Source: Gonapodya prolifera JEL478 (taxonomy: Eukaryota > Monoblepharomycota > Monoblepharidomycetes > Monoblepharidales > Gonapodyaceae). Taken from it: a stretch of DNA of 15,134 bases. Shown piece by piece: positions 1 through 9,662 of this stretch. The position numbers were made by a program, and so were the translations under genes. The stretch's first letter is position 1; the number at the start of each line of letters is the position of its first letter. Location: assembly GCA_001574975.1 (NCBI GenBank), contig KQ965819.1:175482-190615 (forward strand), in the 5' to 3' direction. Under the pieces are notes generated by a model. The model did no database searches. It saw only the letters and a program-made list of their open reading frames with translations, and was not told the DNA's origin.

Positions 1-3000
1 GGCAACGGCGGCCGCAGTAAGCCCAACTGCTACACCACCTCCGACGGCGGCAAGGGTGGTATATGCGATTCGGCGATTCGTATTCCTTTGAGACCGAGCA
101 GTCAAAAGTTCAGCAGGGACATTGAGGATGGTTGGGGCTGGTGCGGCTGGGTCACTTCCGTCCGCTTTCAAATCGAGCATTTTCCCCTTAGCAGCGTTTT
201 CACTTCCGATCGTGGGAGGAGGATCACTTTCCTTGATATCCGACTCCCACTCAACCTCACCCATCTCCTCCAACACGCTCAATTCCTCGCACAACTTCAC
301 CTCCAATCGCGACAGGTCCATATCTTCGTAGCCCAGATAACGAGCCGAAGCGCGCAAGAGATACCTCGAGCGAGCAGAGTAACCTAACCCGTCAATAATG
401 GAGATGAGGAAGAGGTGTGACAGAAGCACCGTCGCTGGATCAGATGGCTCAGACTCTTGGGCATTCGAGGGAGTCGGTTCTCGGGAATATGAGGGAGGCG
501 CGGATCCTAAATCGTCCTGAGTTATGGTATCCAATGGTTCCGAACCATTATCGTCACCCTTAGCCATTTCAACGGGTGTCACGTTGACATCTCCGAGGTT
601 AACGAATTCAGGACTGGCCTCGGTGATGTCACCGCCACCTGAAGAAGTCGCATTGCTGGCTTGAACTGCTGACGTACTGAAACCGTCAGCCCCGAAATCC
701 ACGGACTCCGGCATTGCTTCCGCATTTGGTTCGGTCTCGGAAATCTCTGGTTCTGGTTCAGGCGGAACCTCGATCCCCAACAGCACCATGGCTGCTCTCT
801 CCGCCCTGGTAAGCTTCTTTGGGGCAGCTACCTCCGGCGCAATCAGTGGGGACACCACGTCAGGACTCCTTCCAAACACCGACTCCGACACTTCAACCGG
901 TGGATCCGGCGACTTCACTTCGGTGAGATCCACCTGAGGTTCTTCTGGCATCTCATTGGGAGGAGGCGAGGAAGAGTCCCGGGTGAGGCGTGCTCGGGCT
1001 TCCCGTAAGAGCGCGGCCCCAAGGTCTTCTGGGCGAACTTGGTGGTCAAGGAGCGTTGGCAGAAGAAGAATGTCTGAAAGCGCACGTAGTTCAGAGGGGG
1101 TATGTTTCAACCCAAAAGTCAGATGTTTTTCCCAAAGCTCACCTCTCTCTTCGATCCCTAACCACGCCACCACTTTCTTTACCAACAACCCCGCCCAGGC
1201 ATCGTACGACTCCAGCGCCTTCCTGTGAACGTCACGGGCTTTTCGATCCGCGGCGGAGAGTTTCAAGGAAGGTGCTCGTTTCATGGGTTTGGGTGGGGAT
1301 CGGTCGGGGGTGGAGTGTGGGTTCGTTGACGCGACAGGTGGGGGTAACCGAGGTGGTGGGAGTGAGGGGTCGGCGGCAAGACTGGACCGGGAAGACGAGG
1401 CAGAAGGCATTTCGGAAGGCGCTGACGGGGGCGGAGCCGCGGGCTGATCGGGGTCCTCCTGCGGTGGTCGACTCGCACCAGCTGCTCCCAGAGACTCTTT
1501 TGAGGCAACATCACCATTTTTCGTCTCATCTTCAGGAATAGATGACAGAGACTGCGCCGACGAGGTTGGATCCATGGGGAGCGGAAAGAACCCTTCCTTC
1601 CATCCGTACATTTGGAGTTTAGCGGACAATTCGCGCCGTCGGAGATGGACCAGTAAGTATATGAGGGATAAGTACCCCAGCTTCAAGAGCAAAATGTGTG
1701 GTGAGAGGGGACCGTATGAAGACATACGGCGAAATTCACGAACCTTCTCTCCGTCGCTCCACCCGTCCTGCAAGGAGGCGACTTTGACCGCCTTGGATAG
1801 TCCCTTCCGACGTACTGTAGGATCCGTCCGCACCTCTCCGTCATCTTCGGCGACGAGTTGGGTGAGGGTGGCACGGGAGACGTCCTCTAGCGGTTGGAAT
1901 GGAGTCGTTGACGTGGAGGTTGATGCGGCGCCGAGGTCTTGGGAGGGAGGGGGTATGAGGGGAACAGAAGTAGTACGCTCCGGTACCGGAAAGGCGCTCT
2001 GGAACGCGTTGGGTGTTGGGGGAACCGGGACGGAGACGGCCGAGTTGGATTTGGCACGGGACCCCGCCGAGAGAAACCGTCGAAGGCCTTCGAGGATCTC
2101 GCCCGCCTGATTTCGCGATGGAGCACTTGGCGACTGGCCAGACGCTCGCGAGGCGGCGATGGCTGCTTTCTCGCGGTTCGTGGTGACGTATTTCGACCAT
2201 ACGGGAGGTGGTGGTGGGGATGTCGAGCTTCCAGAATCAGACGAGGGGCCCCATGGCGTCAGCTCCACTTCTCGGACGACAGTTGGGAGGTTACGTGCGG
2301 TGGTGGTGCGGGAGGATAATTGGGAAGGTGACGCGGCAGGTCCGGGTACTGCAGAGGAGGAGGAATGGAGGGTCCCACGCTGCGCGGACCGCACACGGAG
2401 TGCAAAGTTCGGTCGTTCAAGAGGTGCAGAGCTGCTGAATACCGAATCTTCGTACGACGGTGGGTCGTTGGAGGAGAAATACGCGGACATTGACGAGCTG
2501 TTGGTTCCAGAGCGAACTGGGACTCTTTGCTCCCTCGAAGATGTGATTGAGGGGGCAAAGTTTCCATAATTCCGAGACGTGGTGTCCAGTGGAGCAGCGA
2601 AAAACGGTACATTGGGTGTTTGGGTGGAGTCCATTGGAGAAGTGGAGAACGCCGAAATTTGCGAGTTCGATGAAACAGTCGGGGGGCCCGGGGGAGGCCT
2701 CGCGGTGGGATTCGGAGGACCCTTTACTCGCACCTTTCGGGTTCGAGAGAGTGGGATTGGCACTGGTGCGCTGAATGGGGCAGGTTCCGGTGGGGTAGGA
2801 AAGTTGTTTTCGAAACCCAGGTTGGGAACGGGTAGACCATCGCCACCATTTACACCGGCAGCTCTTATGAAATGGAAGGAAAGCAGTATCAGTGGAGAAC
2901 CGCAACAGGCCGTGAAACGAGTCTGGCTCACGGGTGATGCCGCCACATTGAATCCCTTCCAGCGTCGCCAGCCGTTCCTGCCGCCGAATTGTCTGGTCGC

Positions 3001-3107
3001 CCAGCTACACTCCACCCATTTACCGGAAGGCGTCCGTCGTTCGATAAAGAAAGGAGGGAATGGTGTGGAGGAGACGTTGCGTTTTGGTGTAGCATCGGGT
3101 CAGTCAT
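1..3107 (-). CDS. TMCO4/Mil1-like (DUF726) protein, 5' part, incomplete at window edge
   Basis: Exons are 3107-2932 and 2863-1, with a 68-bp intron at 2931-2864 (gtgagc donor, ataag acceptor). The join restores one open frame of about 1013 residues up to base 1. The ATG at 3107-3105 follows an in-frame TGA at 3125-3123. Residues about 60-440 are Pro/Ser/Thr-rich and probably disordered. Residues about 448-465 form a hydrophobic stretch (HILLLKLGYLSLIYLL). About 593-720 look helical. Residues about 875-935 hold the block LSHLFLISIIDGLGYSARSR followed by YLLRASARYLGY. The last visible residues are Gly/Ala-rich and hydrophobic (AVGGGVAVGLTAAA), like the segment that precedes the alpha/beta-hydrolase domain in TMCO4/DUF726 proteins (yeast Mil1 is a member). 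The hydrolase part with its GxSxG serine lies outside the window, so activity cannot be judged. The family name comes from motif recognition only. The gene is divergent from the VOC gene at 3564. Confidence 0.68.
2864..2931 (-). other. Intron 1 of the TMCO4-like gene
   Basis: This 68-nt minus-strand segment starts gtgagc at 2931 and ends ataag at 2864, with a ctgat branch-like element inside. Without splicing, exon 1 stops at a TGA that overlaps the donor. The downstream frame cannot be entered from any upstream ATG, because a TGA closes it at about 3102. Splicing makes a CC|A proline codon and joins the two open frames. Confidence 0.7.
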
Positions 3108-3563
3108 CGCTCCGGGGACATATCAGATGAACGCAGACGTGAAGGGGTTTCGACGGAGTGGGGGAAGGGAACAGAAGAAGGCGGGGAAACGCGGTGGATG
3201 GGAAGGTGTGGAGTTTCGAGTTTCCGTGGTCACGCATTCAGGTTGTTTGAGGGACTCGAGATCAGTTCTATTCGTTTCACATTCGCAGTGACGGCTCGAT
3301 TCAGAACTCTTGGATCGTGACTCGTAAATGGGTACCATCTACCGCCGGGCAGACGCCGGATCTCGTGCCCGAAAGATGCGGTCGCACGCGAGTAATCGGC
3401 AATGCAAGAGAGCCAAGATTTCATCTGCGACCGCCATCTTCCATTTGCGCGGACATAATCTCCTCGTGCACATGTCCTGTCACTCCCGCTCAGGGGTAAT
3501 TTTTGGGGCTGAGGCAAAAGCGAAGATGTTCCTTCTCGGTCTTCGCATCACCAAATCACCAAA
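3108..3563. promoter_or_regulatory. Divergent intergenic region between the TMCO4-like and VOC genes
   Basis: This 456-bp spacer separates the two start codons and must hold both promoters. I see no clear TATA box and no conserved ORF. The short ORFs on both strands lack family motifs and are treated as chance. Confidence 0.45.
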
Positions 3564-4093
3564 ATGCCCATCGACCACCTGAGTCTTCCCGTCGCATCTG
3601 TGTCGCGTGCGCGTGACTTCTACCTCAAGGCGCTCGCCCCAATCGGGTACAAGCTCTTCAGGGAAATCCGGCCGGACGGTTCCACACCAGATTCCGAGCC
3701 TTACGTCGTCGGCCTGGGCACTGGACTCAAGCCGGACTTCTGGCTCCAGCCTGGAAAGCCGAATCCCGGTGCTCATGTGGCCTTTGCCGTGAACTCGACG
3801 GCAGAAGTCGATGCCTTCCACACGGCGGCTCTTGAAGCCGGAGCGAAAGATAATGGACCACCAGGACTCAGACCCCATTATCACAAGGTGTGTTGCACTT
3901 CAAAGGACGACTGGCGTAGTTTGCTAGCTCTTCTGCCGGGAGTTCGAACACGGGCGAGTTGAGGGACTCCATCCAACCACAATACTAACATCTTTTCATC
4001 GATATTTCCCAGGGGTATTACGGTGCCTTTATTATCGATGGTGATGGTTATAATATTGAATGTGTACATCATGATTTCTCAGCAAACCAGTAA
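3564..4093 (+). CDS. VOC-superfamily (glyoxalase/bleomycin-resistance/dioxygenase) protein
   Basis: Exons are 3564-3887 and 4013-4093, with a 125-bp intron at 3888-4012 (gtgtgt donor, TACTAAC branch site at 3983-3989, tttcccag acceptor). The product is 134 aa. It opens with the VOC beta strand MPIDHLSLPVASVSRARDFY, then ALAPIGYK and the central AHVAFAV strand. Exon 2 supplies the closing strand GYYGAFIIDGDGYNIECVHH. Likely metal-site positions are His5, His71 and Glu124, the usual His/His/Glu pattern of VOC folds. The length suits a single-domain VOC protein that dimerises. The substrate cannot be inferred: the superfamily includes lactoylglutathione lyases, dioxygenases and binding proteins. 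No targeting signal is seen, so it is probably cytosolic. Confidence 0.85.
3888..4012 (+). other. Intron of the VOC gene, with a perfect TACTAAC branch site
   Basis: The intron is gtgtgt...tttcccag, with TACTAAC at 3983-3989, 23 nt before the acceptor AG. The exon 1 frame reads through the donor into a TGA at 3960. Retention would therefore truncate the product after residue 108 of family sequence and remove the Glu124 strand. Confidence 0.85.
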
Positions 4094-4325
4094 TCGTGAG
4101 CGTTGTAAAGAGAGTTTATATAAGCGCAGTCATCTGTGCCCAAACATTGTCCGCCTGTCAGCTCGCTTTCAATTTGTAATATCACAGGCTGTATTTGCAG
4201 CCGCGCATGTGATTCGCAGTAATTAGTTGCAGAATAAAAACAGTACGTCACATATGACTCGAGCTTTCAAATGAAACGGAAACGCCCTGTGAATGGAAAG
4301 GACGGAGGTGACTGGTAAACAGTCA

Positions 4326-4355
4326 TATCCGCAATCTATTTATCCGCAAGCTATT
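4326..4355. repeat. 15-bp tandem duplication
   Basis: Two adjacent copies of TATCCGCAA(T/G)CTATT differ at one base. A GCGGA that follows at 4361-4365 can pair with the TCCGC of either copy. No function is evident. Confidence 0.6.
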
Positions 4356-4974
4356 CTTTAGCGGAGCGCAGAGGGAGGTCGTCCGACACCTCAGTCAAAG
4401 GTGGGGAATCGAAGTGGAGAGTATGTAATCATACCCCGAAATCGGCCATCACCGTCGCAAGAAGTAATACAATTCCATTGCGAAAGCTATACACACAAAC
4501 GCAATTGTTCTTCGCTTTCCAACGTTCCTCTTTCTCCCGTAACCCCCTGGCTTTCGCCGCAGTCACGCTTCATTCAGGTTGTTCAATGATTGAGGGACCT
4601 CACTTTGTTTCGAGGTATTTGTGAACGCTCATTACGAGGATACGACGTTTAAAACACTTCGAGTGTGATCCGTACAGGTGTCACATAGAACCGGTCTTCA
4701 TCAACAATAATAATGTCGATTGTCAAGAATTGACACCAACGCAGGTCCTATCCTCCCACCTCTTCCTGCCTCCTTTTCCTACCTTGTGCGGTACGGACTC
4801 ATAGTCCTGAGCTTTTATTTTGTACGATATCCGGAACGACCTTTTCTCACAACTTTTTTCTGGTCTCACACTTCCCCAGAATCCGGCACAGGACTACTTC
4901 CTCTACCCTTTTCCACTAACTCTTAGAATCTGGGCCGTCCTTTTGTGATCTCGCACTGCTTTCACATGACCGGA

Positions 4975-4992
4975 GACTGGCATTCGCCAGTC
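4975..4992. repeat. Perfect 7-bp inverted repeat with 4-nt loop
   Basis: GACTGGC-attc-GCCAGTC forms a perfect stem-loop in the gene-free spacer. There is no U tract after it and no gene end nearby. It could be chance or a protein-binding palindrome. Confidence 0.5.
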
Positions 4993-5998
4993 ACAGTTGA
5001 TCTTTGTTATTTGATTTGATTTCGGTGACCCGCACGTCACCCCCTTTTGGGGACTTTGACAGGTGATTATTTTCATTCTGCGTTCAATAGCAGCTGTTCT
5101 CTCAGAGTTCTGCACATGTCTCTGTTATCCGCTAGTCGCCAGTCTTGAGACTTGCAACTGTTAATATGTTATCCTTTTGAACATCCGACCCGAGGGCACG
5201 CTTGCGCTCTTCGCACACAACAGTCTAATCCAGGGTTCTTCCTATTGTGACCGTCCCCTGATATCAAGATCACACAAATCGAAAGGAGCGTCGAGTGGTC
5301 GATTTGCTACCCAGAGAAGTACCCTCGACTTTACACCTCACATATTCCTCGCTCTGTGGTTTGCGAGTTGCTTCAACTGTATCATCTGCGTACAATCACG
5401 ACAGTACAAGAAGAATATTAACATTGCTACGTCCCTTTCTTTTTGGCAGAGCAAGCCAAGTTGATGTTGTTCGTGTGCCACGTCTCCACTCAGTTCATTA
5501 CATAAGTGCAGCAGTGAAAACATCAGCCCCGAGTGGTATACCAAGCGGAAACGTTGAAGAACAGGCTGCGTGTCAACTTGACTCTTTCGGGGCGACAGCA
5601 GGATCACACCATTCGCGTCAGTCATTACGAATGCGGTCCAAAACCCGACAAGATTTAAACACGTCCGTCACTCCACGAACGGTACCAGAGATGTGGAATT
5701 GTACCTGTTGTGAGACTCCCTACCAAAAGTCCGAGTCCACAAAAATAAAATTCGCATCTCATTCAAAGCGATGTGGCACTGGTTATAAGACCCGTTAGAT
5801 GAATGATCCTGTCTTTGAAGACATGGAATGAAGCACGGGGCGGACCGGTATCAGTAGGTCAACGTCGGCTGGAGCCGATTGGTGATCAGAGGTCAACCGC
5901 GCGCCGAATTTGCCTCCGACACACTCCGAAGGCAGTGATCGCGCGACCGCTGTCAACTCTAGGTCGCAGCATTCGGGAACGGAATTGCCGTAACATTG

Positions 5999-7477
5999 AT
6001 GGGTCGATTGGACGGAAAAGTGTGCGTCGTAACTGGTGTGTGGATTGGTGTCGCGATGCAGCCCATCGATCGGAGATTCAAACTGATAACTCATCTCCGG
6101 TAATCGGTGCTCTCTCGTGTAATCTGGCTCTGTCGCTATAAGGCGCGGGAAACGCCGGTGGCATCGGATTCGCCACCGCGCTGAAATTCGCTGAAGAGGG
6201 GTACCCGTCCTCTCCTTCCCCCATTATGCCACCTTCGACTCACGATATTCATATGCAGGGCAAAGGCAGTCATCATCACTTGCCGTCCTGGCGCCTCCAA
6301 GCTTTCGCTGGCGGAGGACCTTGCCCGAACCATCCACGCCAAAGCCACAGAGACGCTCGCGCTTGAGGCAGAGGCATCCGATGAACCGGCCACGAAGGGC
6401 GTTTTCGAAGAGGTAGTGCGGAGGTGGGGGCGGCTGGACGTGGTGGTTGCGAATGCGGGATACGGGTGAGTATGTCAGGCGCTTGCAGTTTTCTGCGAAA
6501 AGTGCTCAACAACGATGTTTAATTGCCTGCTTTCTTTTCAGTGGCACAAACCTCGATGAAACACCTTTCACGGCGATTTCAGAAGAGGAGATGATGGTTT
6601 CGTTGCGAGTGAGTACTCTTCATATCATTGTGCGGCCGATGCGCTTTCGTCGGAAAACTCACTGACACATCATCTAAATCGCCCGACGAAATAAGTAGAC
6701 GAACGTTCTCCACCCATTCTTCTGCATCAAACATGCCACGCCAGCAATGGAAGCCCTCGGTGGCGGCAAAACGGTACCAGGAGGATCCATCATCATCAAC
6801 GGGAGTGCGGCTGGTGTCCCCATGCTCGGCGCCAGACTTTCGGCAGACTATACGGCGAGTAAAGCTGGTGAGTACTCTGCTGTATATGGCGGCGAGTGCG
6901 AAATTCCGGCAGTGCAGGACGAATTGTGCGTGGCGGATGAATGCATTTGGACTGTGGTACGCATAGGACGATCATCTCAACTTAAGTTCACTTTTCGACA
7001 TTTTGCCCAGCTGCAAACAGCCTCGCCGAAACTGCTTCGTACCAGGTAAGTTGCCAAGCGAATATACCTCTCATTACTTAACGACATCAAAATTGAAGTG
7101 ATTATGCTATGGATTGCCAACGCGCAGCTCGCCTCCCAACGAATCCGAGTCACCTCCATCGCCACGAGCGCCATCGAAAGCGCAATGACGTCCGACCGCA
7201 TTGACAACGTCATTGAGTTCACCGCGAAGGCGCCCGGCGTGGGTCGAACTGGAAAGCCCGAGGAAGTGGCCAACGTTATTGCGTTTCTCGCAAGTGATGA
7301 GTCGAGTTATGTCAGCGGAGCGACATGGCTCATTCATGGCGGGGTAAGTTTTTGCACGGAGTCTCTAATCTCGTTCCACGATTTGATTGATTTCTTCTTT
7401 GCTCTCAGATGGATTCGGCAATTCCGATGTACATCAAGCAGAAGCCTGGACTTCCTCCGCGGTTCCGGTTGGACTAA
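5999..7477 (+). CDS. Classical short-chain dehydrogenase/reductase (SDR), eight exons
   Basis: Exons are 5999-6035, 6143-6200, 6259-6465, 6542-6608, 6699-6867, 7011-7045, 7128-7343 and 7409-7477, giving 285 aa. Introns are 58-143 bp with GT-AG ends and consistent phases. The cofactor-binding glycine motif [10 protein letters not shown] (residues 12-21) is assembled across intron 1. The NAG motif is at about 97-99 (VVANAGYGG). The catalytic residues are Ser159 (NGSAAG), Tyr174 and Lys178 (YTASK). The end follows the family pattern: [20 protein letters not shown], then [12 protein letters not shown]. This is an NAD(P)-dependent oxidoreductase of the classical SDR type, expected to be cytosolic. 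The substrate is unknown. A very short exon (7011-7045, 35 nt) encodes the segment after YxxxK. The exon 7 acceptor at 7126-7127 was chosen because the nearer AG at 7097-7098 would put a TGA in frame. Confidence 0.9.
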
Positions 7478-7569
7478 AACTTCGGATTGTCTTATTTGAT
7501 GCTAGTATCATAAAGTGGTGTATGTATCCCTCGTGCGACAGTAGGAAATGAAAAACGTACACTTTGGGA

Positions 7570-7581
7570 CACGTGACGTGA
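7570..7581 (+). promoter_or_regulatory. Overlapping E-box and CRE-half-site-like element
   Basis: CACGTGACGTGA contains CACGTG (bHLH/E-box type) overlapping TGACGT (bZIP/CRE half-site). It lies about 450 bp before the UspA-like ATG and 93 bp after the SDR stop. The match is to general fungal motifs, and regulation is inferred only. Confidence 0.3.
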
Positions 7582-7958
7582 TAGCCTCCTTCGGGCGGGT
7601 GAATGTCTTCCGGTGGTGCTTGGCGTTTGAAAGGCAGTGAGGAAATGCTGATGAGCTATATCATACGGAAGAATATGCCTTGGCCCCGTTTATGCTCCTC
7701 AACCATGGGCGTTTGGGCTTCTGCACCTCGATTGCCAAGACCAATTGAATCCGTCAAACTCAATGACAATTACATTGCTCGACTCTTTGTTCCGCTATTT
7801 TATTTTACAGTTATTGAGACAATTGACCGGAGTTTCCATGACCTTCCACCGTGTTCGTTCCGCTTCTTTTCTTTGCTGAGTCAGGGCGGCAGTGACTCGA
7901 CGCACCAATCTCCCGCCCTCAAAACACAAAACATCACAACAGTACGTGGCTGACCCTT

Positions 7959-7964
7959 TATAAA
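7959..7964 (+). promoter_or_regulatory. TATA box of the UspA-like gene
   Basis: TATAAA lies 70 bp upstream of the ATG at 8034, a usual spacing for a fungal TATA promoter. The start context is favourable, with A at -3 (cagaaATG). Confidence 0.55.
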
Positions 7965-8033
7965 CCCGCATCCCGAGCGCATCTCTCATTCCAAATCACT
8001 CTTATCACCCATCTGCCACACATCTTCACAGAA

Positions 8034-9426
8034 ATGTCTGACGTCGAGGCTCTCCAAAAACAACTCGAGGAGGTCCTCAAGAAAAACGCAGACCTCGAAG
8101 CCACCAACCGCAAGCTCAGCGAACAACTCGCATCATCTTCTACAAAACCCGCGCCCCTGGCCGTCGCTGCCGAGGGTGCCACCGCCCCTGTCTCGGGAAC
8201 CATCCAGTTCAAGGAGCCGACCAAGAAGGCCGCCCCCTCCCCCGTCGCTGCCCCCGCCTCTGGAGGCCGCGTCTCTACGTCAGATGCACCACCGCCCGCC
8301 CTTCCCAGGAGGGGATCGGTAATGACAATTGTGGCTCAATATCACGGTCCAGAGGCTGACCCTGAAGACGACGAGCCCGAACGAGTCGTCGTCGTTATTC
8401 CCGCCGATTCCGTTAACGGAAGGGAGATTGACCCCTTTGCCCACGGGGCTTTGGACCTTGCTGTCAAGTCGCTTGTAAAGGTGAGACATACTGGCGACTG
8501 TCGCGGATCCCTGAAATCTTGAGACTAACTGGATTGACCTCTTTCACTACTCATTGAACTTCTTTTGCTTGTCTAGGAAGGAGATAAGCTCACCGTTTTG
8601 GTGCTCTCCCAACCCGACAGTGTGGTGGGTGGCATTGTCAAGTTGACCGCCAGCTCTGCCGACCCTCCCAGGACGGAACGGTGAGCGCTCAGCTTTCTTT
8701 GAAATTCCTATTTGACGGGATTTTGATAAACGCAAATGAACTCCAACCCTAGTCAATCCGTCAACTACGTCAAGGCTATCGCCACTAAGATTTACAACTG
8801 GTATCCGAAGGACGTACGTCGTCTAATGCCATAGAGTTCTTACCGTACTTCTTGCCCTACTAATAGTGCCATGTCTCTCCTCCTTTTTTCAGTTCACGTT
8901 CGAGGTTCGCTCCCTTCCCGTAAAGAGCGACCCCGTCGGCGCCATCCTGGAGGTTTGTGAGGATATTCAACCCTCACTCCTGGTTATCCCAAGGCACAAG
9001 AACAAGGGGACCTTGTGGAAGTGAGCACTCTGTCTTCAATCAAACTGTTATCAATGTTCGAAACTGTAACTGACAACAATCCATTCCGCCTTCAATAGCA
9101 CTTTCGAGCTGAACCTCCCCAGCGCCCTCTTCCAAAAGGCGGAGTTCCCCGTTATCGTCGTCAAGTCCGAGCTGCCGCTTGGCGCCCACCGCGGCTCTAT
9201 TGGCAGCGGGGCTGGCAGCACGGGCCCAGGATCTGTTGGACCAGGCATGTCCCGCACTTTGACCTCGGAGTCGGCGTACAGCGTCAAGTCCAACGGAGAG
9301 CGCGTGCCCAGGAGGAGAAAGTCGGTCGCTGAAACCTTTGGGCTTGCTGGAAGGGACCCGACGGCACCCAAGGAGGAGGGAACGGGCTCGGCAGCCGTTG
9401 GCTCTGGCCGCTTTACACGCTACTAG
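8034..9426 (+). CDS. UspA-like (universal stress protein domain) protein with N-terminal coiled coil
   Basis: Exons are 8034-8480, 8577-8680, 8753-8813, 8893-9020 and 9099-9426, giving 355 aa. Residues 1-35 form a charged heptad coiled coil (MSDVEALQKQLEEVLKKNAD onwards). A Pro/Ala/Ser linker follows to about residue 110. The UspA-like alpha/beta domain spans about 116-272: first strand ERVVVVIPAD, helix DPFAHGALDLAVKSLVK, strand DKLTVLVLS, helix YVKAIATKIYNW, strand EVRSLPV, then DIQPSLLVIPRHKNKGT and the last strand FPVIVVKSE. The ATP-type Gly motif (G2xG9xG) after the fourth strand is not recognisable, so nucleotide binding is doubtful. Residues 273-355 are Gly/Ser/Arg-rich. PKA-type RRxS sites flank the domain (PRRGS and RRRKS). 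Probably cytosolic. The family call rests on fold pattern, not on strong identity. Confidence 0.75.
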
Positions 9427-9662
9427 AACAGTTTGAGCGAGTTTAGTCACTAATGGTCTTTATGTAACTTTAAATGTTTGATTTTCTTGGGTACTATTCC
9501 GTAGGACATTCTTAATTCATTCCACCTGTGGGCATATTGTTTTCGGGGCTCTATCACTTTCTTCGATGAGTATTCCAAAAATGGGATTTTGAGTTTCATG
9601 TTGGTGGCATTGCTGAGGCGAAGGGGTGACCATCTTCCGACCCTGTCCATCCCTCGATACCC

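Larger units (their letters stand above)
4094..5998. other. Long spacer with no convincing gene
   Basis: About 1.9 kb lies between the VOC stop and the SDR start. ORFs here reach 167 codons (5295-5798, plus), but none shows a domain, a sensible composition or splice-linked continuation. No tRNA cloverleaf was recognised. Small repeats and a hairpin are listed separately. An inverted CCAAT box (gattgg, 5877-5882) lies about 120 bp before the SDR ATG. A small RNA or decayed gene is possible but not visible. Confidence 0.5.
7478..8033. promoter_or_regulatory. Spacer between the SDR and UspA-like genes
   Basis: This 556-bp spacer carries the SDR 3' flank and the promoter of the UspA-like gene. 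A compound CACGTG/TGACGT element lies at 7570-7581 and a TATA box at 7959-7964. No gene is seen in it. Confidence 0.5.

Noticed and set aside
88-2612. Many ORFs of 60-180 codons on both strands over the TMCO4-like gene
   Set aside because: They overlap one continuous minus-strand frame with family-like sequence. GC-rich coding DNA creates such shadow frames.
3937-3948. GTTCGAAC-like T-loop motif suggesting a tRNA
   Set aside because: It lies inside the VOC intron. No acceptor stem or anticodon arm can be formed around it.
4721-4735. TGTCAA-gaa-TTGACA inverted repeat
   Set aside because: The 6-bp palindrome is weak, with no neighbouring gene start. It is expected by chance in this length of DNA.
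5295-5798. 167-codon plus-strand ORF in the long spacer
   Set aside because: It has no domain, no promoter cue and mixed composition with many Ser/Thr/Arg residues, and no splice continuation was seen.
7097-7127. Splice acceptor at 7097-7098 for SDR exon 7
   Set aside because: It would place TGA in frame straight after the junction. The AG at 7126-7127 gives the family-typical [11 protein letters not shown].
3564-7477. VOC and SDR genes as a metabolite biosynthetic cluster
   Set aside because: No core synthase, transporter, P450 or regulator is nearby, and 1.9 kb separates them.
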